The notes: generated by a model from the letters alone, not told the origin. 18,931 bases of DNA from an uncultured Ignavibacteriota bacterium (GCA_903907305.1 CAIVNT010000130.1:1-18931); one strand, 5' to 3'. Shown: positions 1 to 9,025, numbered from the stretch's first letter. Translations and numbers: made by a program.

Positions 1-113
1 AAATCGGCCCACTGCTCCGCGTTGAACAGCTCCGCCGTGAAGCGCGACGCAAAATCCTTGTAGTCGAAATCCGCGCCGTAATTCTTGACGTGGAACTGCC
101 ACCAGACGTTGTC
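1..113 (-). CDS. Alpha-L-fucosidase (GH29) internal fragment, cut by window edge and by a junction
   Basis: Read on the minus strand from 113 down to 1, this gives 37 residues including DNVWWQFHVKNYGADFDYKD, then FASRFTAELFNAEQWAD. The pattern (NYG-x-DF-x-Y-x-DF, F-TAE-F-x-x-x-xWADL) is that of glycoside hydrolase family 29 just before its conserved GAKYVVLT-KHHDGF strand. GH29 enzymes release terminal L-fucose from glycans. No start is present: upstream, from about 114, the DNA becomes the repeat protein in another frame. Codon use differs sharply from the rest of the window: 32 of 37 third positions are G or C, and GC is about 57%. The rest of the gene would lie left of the window. I read it as foreign DNA joined here, either by misassembly or by real recombination. 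Family assignment is from recalled motifs and is fairly firm despite the short length. Confidence 0.7.
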
Positions 114-3100
114 CTGCAGTCGTGCTGACGAAAGAAACGGTTCCGCTTCCGGGTGTAAATGTACCGCCGTTATTCGTCCATGCGCCGCTCGTGGTGATCT
201 GAGTCGGAGCAATAAATGTTCCGGCTGTAAGAGTCAGTCCGCCAGAGAGCACCAAAGTATCAGTGCTTCCGGTGAATGATAATTGCTGTCCGCTCTTATT
301 CACGATCAATCCGTTGAATGTCATGGAGGTCAACGAACCACCGAGTGTCTGATTTTGCGATGAGGAATTAAATGTGACCGTTCCAGTGCCGGGAGTGAAC
401 GTTCCGCCATTCCGCGTAAAATTTCCGCCCAGGTTGAAATTTGCTCCGGCCGTATAAATACCAGCTGACTGAATATAATTTCCTGTCACAGACACTGTTG
501 CACCGGCGGTGAGCGTGCCGGAGACGAGTGCAATATTTCCAGTAACATTTAATGTTGCGGGAGCCGTGAATGTATGGAAGGCGAGCGACAGATTGCCCGC
601 AACATTTACGGTTGCAGTGGTACTCATGGAAAGGACCCGCGCCGTTCCTGATCCCGAGATGTCGATGTTGTTGAACGAAAGTGATGCTGCGGTCCCAATG
701 GTAGCATTTGCTGCGGGTTGAAAGTAGACCGTTCCGGTGTTGTGTGTGAATGTTCCTGTTGACGCGCAGGCAAAGTTCGAAGTAAGCCGCAGTTTGCTTG
801 GAGCAACAAGTGTTCCGTTAGTGATAGTCAAGATCGCTGCACTGATACTGTCCACGCTTCCGCCGAAGGTCAGCTGGCGTCCCGTCTTGTTCACCGTCAG
901 ATTATTGAAGAGCTGAGGATTAATGCTCCCGTTCACCTGCTGATCAGCCGAAGTACTGTTGAACGTAACCGTACCAGCTCCTGCGGTGAATGTTCCGCCG
1001 TTACGTGTCCAATTCCCGCCGATATTAATGGTAGTCCCTGCGGTGAAGACACCTGCGGTATGTGTCAAATTCCCATTGATATTGAATGTCGCGGGAGGAG
1101 TAAAGTTTCCGCTGGTCAGTGTGAGATCATTCACCGTCAATGTTGTGGTACTGCCGCCGACGGTGGTCGCACCGGCGGACTTGTTGACGACGAGATTATT
1201 GAGCGTCTGTGCAACGGTAGTGCCGTTGATCGCCTGAGCAACAGCGCTGTTGAGGATCAGTGAGCCCGTGCCCGGTGTGAATGTGCCGCCGTTATTCGTC
1301 CAATTTGTGCCGAGATAAATGTTCTTGCTGTTGCCATCGAGCGTATTTCCGGATGCGATCGTCAACGAACCGACAACCGTCACCGAATCTGAAAGAGTTT
1401 TTGTTTGCGTTCCAAATGCTGAAGAGAGTGTCAGATTACCATAGCTGACACCGCCGAGAACAGGCTGAGCGAGAACGGAACGATACGTGACCGTGCTTGT
1501 CGCGCCGACACCGACCTTATTATTTGCAAAATATTTCGGGAACGATGTCGAACGGACGGAACTCCCCAGCACAAGCGCAGTCGCATTATACAATGACAAT
1601 GAATCCGTACCGTTACCGTTGATCTGCACGCCGCTATCCGCTACCGTTCCGGCGGTGACGAGGAATTTGCCGGCAATGTTGATCGAATCCAGCGAACCGC
1701 CGAGCGCGAACAGGATACCGGCTGCTTTGCTGACGGTAAAATTATTGAAGGAAAGATTGAGAGCAGAGCCGTTGATATACTGCGCGACTGTTGCCGAATT
1801 GAAAATTACTATACCGCTGTTGTGGATGAAATTGCCGCCGTCACTTTTCAATGTACCGGAAATATTTATTGTTGCAGGAGCAGTGAAGTTTCCAGACGTC
1901 AATGTGAGCGAATCAAGCGTCAGAGCCGTTGTGCTTCCCGAAACATTCAGCGATTGAATTCCTTTCGTCATCGTCACCACATTGAATGTCTGTGATGCTG
2001 CAGAGCCTTGGATGGACTGATCGGCGGATGTGTTCACAAAATTGACGATGCTTGACGCCGAAGTAAATGTTGCGCCGTTGTTCGTCCAATTTCCCAGCAC
2101 ATTGATGTTGATGACATTAGCCGGCGCAAATGTTCCTGAGGTCAAGGTGAAATTGCCGTTGATATTCAATGTTGTGAGACTACCGGCGGTGCTCAAAGAT
2201 TGAGCGGTCTTTGCCATCACAAGATGATTGAATGTTTGCGCTGCAGCCGTTCCATTGATGATCTGAGCGGCGGCGGTGTTGGTGAATGATACGGTCCCGC
2301 TGCCGGGAGTGAATGTTCCGCCGTTGTTTGTCCAGTTTCCGCCGGATGTGATCTGCACCGGTGCGGCAAATGTTCCCGACGTGAGCAGCACTGATCCGAC
2401 GATCAATGTGTCGGTGCTTCCCGCGAACGACAGCTGTTTGCCGCTCTTTTCGATGATCAGTGTATTGAACGTTTGGCGTGTCGCTGTACCATTGATGAAC
2501 TGATCTTTTGCACTGCTGTTGAATTTCAGGAACGATGTCCCGGCTGTGAACGTAAGTCCATTATTCGTCCAATCACCCGAAACGATGATCGAATCGCCGG
2601 CAGCCGGAGTGAACACGCCTGACGCAAGCAGAACATCTCCGTTGAGATAGAGCGCGGTAAGACTTCCGCCGGTGCTCAGTGTTTGCGCTGTTTTTTGAAC
2701 CACTACTTTGTTGAATGTTTGATTCAACGCAGTTCCCTGCACGATCTGAGCAGCAGTAGAGGAATTGAAATAGACAATACCAGTGTCCGGATTGAATGTG
2801 CCTCCGTTATTCGTCCAATTCCCCTTGATGAACAGTGTATCGGAAGCCGTAAAACTGCCGCCGACACCGAGTGTGACATGCTGGAACGATTTTGTATTCG
2901 CGGGGAGAGCCGAAGGACCATTGACCGTAACGGTTGCGATGTTTGTGTTCGCATCAAATACACCGTTATTTATCACCGATCCGCTGTAGCGGACATCCGC
3001 GCTTGTGGCCAGTCTGAAAGTGGAAACGGAACCTACAGCAATATTGGTGAACTGCGTTGTACCAGTAATGGTTTGAACACCTGCCGCAGTGAAGAAAACT

Positions 3101-4827
3101 GTATCGGTCCCTGCGGTGAATCCTGTCGCTCCCGCATTATTGGTCCAATTACCGCCGATCCTGACATTAAAATTATTCGCATTCAGGGTGTTATTGAGAT
3201 TGATCGTCAGAATGCCGTTGATGAGAATAGAATCCGCCAACGATTTCACAACGGCAATAGTGGATGCGAGAGTAAGATTTCCATAAGAAGCAGGAACATT
3301 CGAGATCGTCTGCGCATTGTTCGCGTTATACGTTACCGTCGATGTTGCATTGATGGTTACATTTGCCGTGACAAAATTTTTGGGAAACAATGTAGCTGTG
3401 GTGGTACTACCCAATGTCAATCCCGATGCAGAGGCAAGTGAGAATGTCTTTGCCGCATCGCCGACGATCTGCTTTCCGCCGTCCGCCAGCGTGCCGGCAG
3501 TGACCGAAAGATTCCCTTTTACGACAAGACTGTCCATGGAACCGGCAAGCGTGAGCGTCTGACCAGATTTGCTCACTGTAAAATTATTGAAGGATTGCAG
3601 CACTGCAGTGCCGCTGATCTGCTGAGCCGCGGTAGTGCTGTTGAAAACGATCGTCCCTGTTCCTTCAACGAAAGCTGCTCCATTGTTCGTCCAGTTACCA
3701 GAGACATTGAGTGTTGCGGGAGCAACAACAATGCCGGATGTGAGTGTTACAGCACTAAGCGTCAGTGAAGTTGTGCTTCCTGCAACAAGGAGAGTGTCCG
3801 AGGATTTTGTGACCGTGATATTCCCAAGCGTTTGACTGACGGCAGTTCCATTGATCGATTGTGTTCCATTGGTCTTTGTGAAAACGACAGTGGCGGTACC
3901 GGGCGTGTACGTTGCGCCGTTGTTCGTCCAATCTCCATTGATGTTGATAGTGACTGCACCAACCGGCGCAAATGTTCCGGTGTTCAGAACGAGGGAGCTG
4001 TCGATATTCAACGTGAGCAACGAACCGCCAGTGTTGAGAGTCCTTGTCACTTTTGTGACGACAATACGATGGAACGTTTGGCTTACAACGGTACCGTTGA
4101 TCACTTGAGCTGTTGCTGCAGCGCTGGTAAACTGGACTGTTCCGGAATTCGGGAGAAAAATTCCTCCGTTGTTCGTCCAATTGGCGGTATTCAGTGTTAT
4201 GGTGGCGGGAGCAACAAAAACTCCCGATGTCAAGGTCATCGTCCCGGACAGCACTAACGCTGTTGAGCTTCCTCCGACGGTAAGAGTATCGCTTGAGGAA
4301 TTCTTGCTTACCGTGAGCGAATTGAATGTCTGTGTTACAACACTGCCGTCGATCGAAGAATTACCGGAACCCGAAAAGATGATATTGATATTTCCCGTAC
4401 CTGACACGGCGGTCCATGTGCCATTATTCGTCCATCGTCCATTTACGGTTAGCGTATGCGCAGCGGTGTTGTTCCCTGCCGCAAATGTTCCTGATATTAA
4501 AATGCGGTTCACGGAACAGGACCGTGCAGTCACATTGTTGCCGACTCGAAGAGTTCCGATCACTTCCAGGCTGTCGATCGTATTCGTCAATGTAGTATCG
4601 ATCGTCACGATCTGCCCGGTCCGCACAGAAACAGTGTCCACGGTGATCTGCGCGGGATAGTTCGACGCTGTGATCCATGATGCGCCGCCATCAGTTGACA
4701 CTTCCCATTTGGTCGTGTCAGACCAATTCATCGAAGCATTGTTGCTTCGATAGCGGTCTGCAAACAGAAGTTGACTGGAAATGAATGAACAGAATAGAAT
4801 GACACAAAATGTAAACTTTAATTTCAT
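109..4827 (-). CDS. Giant secreted repeat protein (WTNN-repeat, probable T9SS-exported beta-solenoid), 3' end missing
   Basis: A stop-free minus-strand frame runs from an ATG at 4827 to the left edge; the part I assign to this gene ends near 109-119, giving about 1,570 codons. Residues 1-23 (MKLKFTFCVILFCSFISSQL, then LFA) are a Sec signal peptide. The mature part starts with a WSDTTKW/STDGGASW module. About 14 repeats of about 80 residues follow, consensus GNWTNNGGTFTPGTGTVTFN, then S-T-x-A-Q-x-I-x-G-T-x-x-x-Q-TFNNL-V-KS, L-x-x-GGS-x-x-L and L-LTSGTF-APA. Short alternating hydrophobic strands, Gly/Asn turns and very few Cys, Lys or Arg fit an extracellular beta-helix or beta-solenoid. Such proteins in Ignavibacteria usually end in a T9SS sorting domain, but that end is not here. 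A surface adhesin or stalk/sheath role is inference. A modest purine-rich site (AAGGGA) lies about 12 bases before the ATG. Confidence 0.8.
170..4440 (-). repeat. Degenerate tandem protein-coding repeats (WTNN units)
   Basis: On the plus strand the repeats are visible as recurring ttcgtcca-type words (complement of codons for W-T-N-N) near 171, 1294, 2082, 2328, 2558, 2807, 3141, 3686, 3923, 4169 and 4423, with diverged versions near 412, 1001 and 1821. The usual spacing is 230-254 bp. Two longer units, about 547 and 528 bp (3145-3692 and 1300-1828), share an extra block with FPK-x-F, TSTVTY and SYGNLTL. They lie about 1.85 kb apart, suggesting a higher-order duplication. The units are diverged, so this is an old array and not a recent slippage product. 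Confidence 0.85.
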
Positions 4828-4840
4828 TGAGCCTGGATTC

Positions 4841-4875
4841 CCTTAAAATTCCTTTTAAAATACCCTTAAAACATA
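4841..4875 (-). promoter_or_regulatory. Triple TTTTAAGG-like direct repeat in the leader of the repeat-protein gene
   Basis: Just upstream of the giant gene the plus strand reads CCTTAAAA, CCTTTTAAAA and CCCTTAAAA at 4841, 4851 and 4863, about one helical turn apart. On the coding strand this is three TTTTAAGG-like words before the ATG. The upstream-most copy overlaps TATGTTTT (4868-4875), a 7 of 8 match to the Bacteroidota -7 consensus TAnnTTTG. It could be an operator, a promoter with an A/T-rich leader, or repeated ribosome-landing motifs. No function is demonstrated. Confidence 0.3.
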
Positions 4876-4990
4876 GGCGATAAAAGCTACTTTAGAGGAT
4901 TCTAATGCCGGATTGTCCTGCAACACACGTCCAAAAATGCTGATTTTATAGAACTTTTTTGATATTACTGCTGTTTTCCATTAAAATCGT

Positions 4991-4998
4991 TACCTTTG
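4991..4998 (+). promoter_or_regulatory. Possible Bacteroidota-type -7 promoter box for the SDR gene
   Basis: TACCTTTG matches the Bacteroidota primary-sigma -7 consensus TAnnTTTG exactly and lies 25 bases before the SDR start codon, which would give a leader of about 20 bases. No good -33 TTTG is found at the usual distance; the nearest TTTG (4958-4961) is too far upstream. The 196-bp divergent region 4828-5023 otherwise shows only A/T-rich sequence. Confidence 0.3.
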
Positions 4999-5023
4999 TC
5001 CATCACTATATAGATTTAAAAAT

Positions 5024-5834
5024 ATGAAAAAAACATACTTCGTGAGCGGTTCTACGGACGGCATCGGAAAGCAGACAGCCCTGTCACTGTCCGGAAAAGA
5101 TTCATTGGTGATCATCCATGGAAGGTCTGAATCAAAATGCCGACAGACAGTCGAAGAGATCCTCACGCAAAAGCCGGAAGCAACAGTGGAATTTGCAGCG
5201 GCTGACCTATCGCTGATGAAGAATGTGCAGAACCTTGCCAAAGAACTGAAAGACCGATTTGAACATCTTGATGTATTGCTCAACAATGCCGGCGTCTTTA
5301 TGAATGAACGGGTGATGACATCCGAAGGATTTGAAATGACATTTGCCGTGAACCATCTCTCAGTATTCCTTTTGACGAACGAACTGCTGCCAATGCTGAA
5401 ACGTTCATCGGCTCCGCGGATCGTCACCGTCAGTTCCGTCGCACACAGGAACGGAACATTTAACGCAGATAATGTGAACAGTGAGCGGTCATTCAGCGGA
5501 TATTCATCATATGCTTCATCGAAACTGATGAATATCCTTTTCACAATTGAACTTGCTGAACGGCTGCAGAATATAAATATCACCACAAACTGTCTGCATC
5601 CGGGCGTGGTGGGAACAAAACTGCTGAAGACGGGATTTAACGGAATGAGCGGGAGCGACTCGCTTGAGACGGGTGCGGAGACATCGGTCTATCTTTCCAC
5701 ATCTTCCGATGTTTACGGGGGTGACAGGAAAATATTTCGTGCGGAAGAAGATCGCCCCGATGCTACATATCGCGAATGATGCTGCCGTGCGGAAACAGTT
5801 GTGGGAGATCAGTGAAGGATATTGCAAGCAATAA
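5024..5834 (+). pseudogene. Short-chain dehydrogenase/reductase, frameshifted near its 3' end
   Basis: The first ~230 residues form a classical-type SDR with a Rossmann NAD(P)-binding fold: glycine motif GSTDGIG (residues 9-15), NNAG (87-90), the serine region VTVSS (to 138) and YxxxK (Y163, K167). Sequence around DLSLMKNV, GFEMTFAVNHL and LHPGVVGTKL resembles the retinol dehydrogenase/WWOX-like branch; the substrate is unknown. The uninterrupted frame ends at 5779 in an atypical GGDRKIFRAEEDRPDATYRE tail. If one G is removed from the run of five at 5717-5721, the frame continues YGVTGKYFVRKKIAP to AVRKQLWEISEGYCKQ and stops at 5832-5834, which is what this family's C-terminus normally looks like. 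So it is either a homopolymer sequencing error or a recent mutation affecting only the last ~40 residues. The start has no clear Shine-Dalgarno. The gene is convergent with comF, with only ~21 bp between them. Confidence 0.85.
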
Positions 5835-5855
5835 TCAATATGGACTGAATTGTTT

Positions 5856-6560
5856 TCAGCTCCCCTTCTCCAATTTTGCCAGTCCAGCGGATGCAGCGAT
5901 TATCTTTGCAGCGCCGGCATCCTTCAGCACTTTCGCTAATTCCTGAATGGTTGAACCGGTAGTGATGACATCATCAACGATCGCGATGGACTTGCCGTTA
6001 ATCAGTTCCGGTTTGACAACAGCAAATGCTTCCGCGATATTCGCTTTCCGCTGATCCGCATTCAGGTGAGTCTGCGTTACGGTATATTTTACGCGAAGGA
6101 CTGCATCCCGGTAGGCAGGAATGTGAAGTTCTTCTGAAAGTCCCTGAGCGAGAAAATCACTCTGGTTGTAACCGCGCTCCCGTTCCTTGCGTCTGTTCAG
6201 CGGAACGGGAATGATCACGTCCACCGGTAAACCTGTCAGTTTCACCGATAATTTTCTTCCCAACTCAACTCCGAACGAGGTCACCTCTTCATATTTCAGT
6301 GAATGAGCAAGACTTTGAAGGAGTCCACTCTTTTCAAAATAATACAGAGCTGCTAGACCGTCTATCACACCGGCGTCTGAAAATCTTTTGGTCAGGACAT
6401 GGAATGTGTGATCAGGCTCTTTTACAACGGATAGGGAGTTCCAGCAGCGTTGGCAGATCCTCTGCTCTCCTTCACTCAGCGGTGAATCACAATGGAAGCA
6501 ATAGGATCGGAAAAGGAAATCTTTGAACGGTTGAGACAGATTTTTATAGAAGGATTCCAT
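5856..6560 (-). CDS. comF: ComF-family phosphoribosyltransferase-like protein
   Basis: 234 residues, full length for the family. The N-terminus has a four-cysteine zinc-binding knuckle (C21-x-x-C24, C36-x-x-C39). The C-terminal part is a type I phosphoribosyltransferase domain with PLNRRKERERGYNQ (120-133), the T-x-x-x-NADQRKAN segment (about 164-174) and the PRPP-binding loop VDDVITTGST (195-204). In Gram-positive and Haemophilus models ComF/ComFC takes part in handling incoming single-stranded DNA during transformation; in most other bacteria its role is unproven. No other competence gene is in this window. It stands alone on the minus strand, with 398 bp before uvrB, so it probably has its own promoter. 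I see no strong ribosome-binding site before the ATG. Confidence 0.9.
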   Translation of the reverse strand: MESFYKNLSQPFKDFLFRSYCFHCDSPLSEGEQRICQRCWNSLSVVKEPDHTFHVLTKRFSDAGVIDGLAALYYFEKSGLLQSLAHSLKYEEVTSFGVELGRKLSVKLTGLPVDVIIPVPLNRRKERERGYNQSDFLAQGLSEELHIPAYRDAVLRVKYTVTQTHLNADQRKANIAEAFAVVKPELINGKSIAIVDDVITTGSTIQELAKVLKDAGAAKIIAASAGLAKLEKGS

Positions 6561-6627
6561 GATAGAACAATCTCATCAATTGACTCTTGTAACTGCTCAG
6601 CGTATTGAAAATAATACTTTTGCTTTC

Positions 6628-6727
6628 TGCCACAAAATACACAAAGGCACAAATTTGTGATAAAAATACAATTCACTAATTTATCATTTATCTTCGTGGG
6701 ATTTTGTGTTTTAGTGCCTTCGTGGCA
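6628..6727. repeat. MITE-like inverted-repeat element, copy 1
   Basis: Begins TGCCACAAAATACACAAAGG and ends TTTTGTGTTTTAGTGCC followed by TTCGTGGCA, an imperfect terminal inverted repeat about 25 bases long around an A/T-rich core. The right end matches the right end of a second element at 9808-9938 at 22 of 25 bases. Arms of the type GCCACGAAGGCACAAAA are common in intergenic DNA of FCB-group genomes. No open reading frame lies inside, so it would depend on outside factors if mobile. Confidence 0.55.
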
Positions 6728-6891
6728 AATTGCTAACGATACTTGAAGTATGCTATGAGATTGCTGAGTAGTTACTGATTCTTTCAATATTACAGAGAGA
6801 AAGATGAAAATATCAGATAATTGCATTGCAGAAGCAGGTTGGCGGAAGTGAACTTGTATTCTGCAGAAGGCTACACTATGAAGAACTATCT

Positions 6892-6941
6892 GGATTCTTC
6901 GTCCCGGAAAAGTATGACGACCTACCGGGACTCAGAATGAC
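6892..6941. repeat. Extragenic palindrome downstream of uvrB
   Basis: ATTCT, 2 bases, GTCCCGG, a 17-base loop, CCGGGAC, 2 bases, AGAAT: a 12-bp stem with a small internal loop. It sits 18-67 bases after the uvrB stop. There is no T-tract on either side, so it looks more like a REP-type element (ends GATTCTTC and AGAATGAC, a common style of bacterial extragenic repeat) than an intrinsic terminator, although it may still affect uvrB mRNA stability. Confidence 0.5.
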
Positions 6942-6958
6942 CATCGATTCGTCACATC

Positions 6959-8971
6959 CTATTTTTCTTTGGTAAGGCGTGCAATCTCATCGCGGAGCTG
7001 AGCGGCACGTTCGAACTCGAGATCCGCGGATGCACGCTTCATTTCGGTCTGCAGTTCTTCGATCAGATCTTTGCGCTGTTCGGCAGAGAGGAACTTCACA
7101 ACATTATCCGCAACAACGGCAAGATGCTTTTCCTCTTTCTTCGCATCATATCGGGAGGAAACATCCGCAACGGCAGTTGAAGCGATGATCTCATCGCGGG
7201 TCTTATAGATCGTCTTCGGAGTGATACCGTGTTCGGTATTGTATGCGATCTGTTTTTTGCGACGTCGTTCGGTTTCATCGATTGTTTTCCTCATGGACTC
7301 AGTGATCTTATCCGCATACATGATCACTTTGCCGTTCGCATTACGCGCAGTTCGTCCGGCCGTTTGGATCAACGAACGCTCTGAACGGAGAAATCCTTCT
7401 TTGTCCGCATCGAGGATCGCAACCATAGAGACTTCCGGAAGATCGAGTCCTTCACGCAGCAGGTTCACACCAACAATCACGTCACTGTGTCCAAGACGAA
7501 GATTGCGCAGAATCTCTACGCGATGCAGTGCGTCCACTTCGGAATGGATATATTCCACTTTAATGCCGAGATCGACGAGATATTCCGTGAGATCCTCCGC
7601 CATCCGCTTCGTCAGTGTTGTGACGAGAACACGTTCGTTCTTCTTCACTTTGTCTCTTATCTCTGCGAGCAGATCGTCGATCTGATTCTTAATGGGTCGC
7701 ACTTCGATGACAGGATCGAGCAGTCCTGTCGGACGGATGACCTGCTCTACGAATACTCCCTGCGTCTTTTCCATTTCGTAGTTTCCGGGAGTCGCACTGA
7801 CAAAGATCACCTGATTGACGATCTGTTCCCATTCCTCAAATTTTAACGGACGGTTATCCATCGCTGACGGGAGTCGGAAGCCATGCTCCACCAGTGTGGT
7901 CTTGCGGCTCTTATCGCCGAAGAACATCGCGCCGATCTGAGGAACAGTCACGTGCGACTCGTCGATAATCAGCAGAAAATCTTTTGGAAAATAATCGAAC
8001 AGACAGAAGGGGCGAGATCCGGAAGGCCTGCCGGCAAGATGCCGTGAATAGTTTTCGATTCCGTTGCAGTATCCTACTTCACGCATCATTTCAAGATCGA
8101 ACCGGGTCCGCTGTTCCAAACGCTGTGCTTCCACGAATTTTCCGAGATTACGCATCTCTTCAAGCCTCTCCTTCAACTCGATCTCGATCGTCTTGATTCC
8201 CTTGTCCAATGATTCACGCGTTGTAACGAATTGTTTCGCGGGATAGATCACGTCGTAATCAGTCTCTCCAAGAATGGCGCCGTCCAGCGAATTGATGTAG
8301 GAGATCTTCTCGATCTCATCACCGAAGAATTCCACGCGGATCGCTTCGTCATTCTCATACGCCGGGATCACTTCCACCACATCACCGCGGACGCGGAATG
8401 TTCCGCGCTGGAATTCATAATCATTCCGGGAATAAAAAATGTCGAGAAGTTTTCGAAGGAGTTTATTCCGCTCCATCTTATCCCCTTTTTTGATGACCAC
8501 CATCTGCGCGATCCATTCATCCGGCGCGCCGATGCCGTAGATGCAGCTGACCGATGCAACCACGACGACATTCCGCTTGCCGGAGAGTAACGCACTCGTA
8601 GCACGAAGACGCAAACGGTCGATCTCTTCGTTCACAGAAGAATCCTTTTGAATATAGGTGTCTGTGGTGGGCACGTACGCTTCGGGCTGGTAATAATCAT
8701 AATAGCTGATGAAGAATTCCACGTGATTTTTCGGAAAGAATCCTTTGAATTCTGCATACAATTGAGCGGCAAGCGTCTTATTGTGCGACATGATGAGGAT
8801 CGGACGATCAAAATTTTTGATGACGTTCGAAATGGAGAAGGTCTTTCCGCTGCCGGTTACGCCGAGTAACGTCTGATATTTATCGCCGCGCGCTACACCT
8901 TCCGTCAACTGCCGGATCGCCTCCGGTTGATCTCCCTGCGGTTGATAATCCGAGACTAATTCAAATCCCAT
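6959..8971 (-). CDS. uvrB: UvrABC excision repair helicase subunit UvrB
   Basis: 670 residues, the normal full length. UvrB receives damaged DNA from UvrA, verifies the lesion with its beta-hairpin, and recruits UvrC for dual incision. Visible elements: Walker A GVTGSGKT (37-44); beta-hairpin region YYDYYQPEAYVPTTDTYIQK (90-109); Walker B IIDESH (335-340); helicase motifs in GVNLLREGLDLPEVSMVAIL and QTAGRTARN; and a C-terminal UVR domain (about 630-665, LIEELQTEMKRASADLEFER) that binds UvrC. No truncation or missing catalytic residue is seen. uvrA and uvrC are not in the window. The ATG at 8971 fits the family start (GFELVSDYQPQGDQPEAI); no clear Shine-Dalgarno precedes it. Confidence 0.98.
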   Translation of the reverse strand: MGFELVSDYQPQGDQPEAIRQLTEGVARGDKYQTLLGVTGSGKTFSISNVIKNFDRPILIMSHNKTLAAQLYAEFKGFFPKNHVEFFISYYDYYQPEAYVPTTDTYIQKDSSVNEEIDRLRLRATSALLSGKRNVVVVASVSCIYGIGAPDEWIAQMVVIKKGDKMERNKLLRKLLDIFYSRNDYEFQRGTFRVRGDVVEVIPAYENDEAIRVEFFGDEIEKISYINSLDGAILGETDYDVIYPAKQFVTTRESLDKGIKTIEIELKERLEEMRNLGKFVEAQRLEQRTRFDLEMMREVGYCNGIENYSRHLAGRPSGSRPFCLFDYFPKDFLLIIDESHVTVPQIGAMFFGDKSRKTTLVEHGFRLPSAMDNRPLKFEEWEQIVNQVIFVSATPGNYEMEKTQGVFVEQVIRPTGLLDPVIEVRPIKNQIDDLLAEIRDKVKKNERVLVTTLTKRMAEDLTEYLVDLGIKVEYIHSEVDALHRVEILRNLRLGHSDVIVGVNLLREGLDLPEVSMVAILDADKEGFLRSERSLIQTAGRTARNANGKVIMYADKITESMRKTIDETERRRKKQIAYNTEHGITPKTIYKTRDEIIASTAVADVSSRYDAKKEEKHLAVVADNVVKFLSAEQRKDLIEELQTEMKRASADLEFERAAQLRDEIARLTKEK

Positions 8972-9025
8972 AGTTTTTTATGAATGATATATCGTGGCAG
9001 AAATGGCTGTTATTGATGAAATGGT

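Larger units (their letters stand above)
6561..6958. other. Intergenic region between comF and uvrB, no gene seen
   Basis: Nearly 400 bases without a convincing gene. Frames here lack good codon patterns and are A/T-rich. It holds an inverted-repeat MITE-like element (6628-6727) and a separate extragenic palindrome (6892-6941), both described as their own features. The part at 6561-6627 must hold the comF promoter, but I cannot place it. Confidence 0.6.

Noticed and set aside
2683..3441. 252-codon plus-strand frame rich in Cys, Arg, Ser and Ile, and many similar plus-strand frames in 509-4660
   Set aside because: They are antisense shadows of the low-complexity repeat gene: their composition repeats with the ~240-bp period and they have no family-like motifs, while the minus frame is stop-free over 4.7 kb with a signal peptide.
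109..4827. DNA-level repeats as a CRISPR or VNTR array
   Set aside because: Spacing varies (230-550 bp), identity is low and the frame is maintained throughout, which is the pattern of a coding repeat protein and not of CRISPR or simple tandem DNA repeats.
4990..5586. 198-codon minus-strand frame opposite the SDR gene
   Set aside because: The plus-strand SDR has all its catalytic motifs here; the opposite frame has no recognisable features.
5845..5859. CTGAA-TTGTT-TTCAG hairpin between the convergent SDR and comF genes
   Set aside because: Only a 5-bp A/T-containing stem without a T-tract and overlapping the comF end; too weak to call a terminator.
6476..6826. 116-codon minus-strand frame covering the comF start and the intergenic region
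   Set aside because: It runs through an inverted-repeat element and out-of-frame comF sequence; no ribosome-binding site or protein-like pattern.
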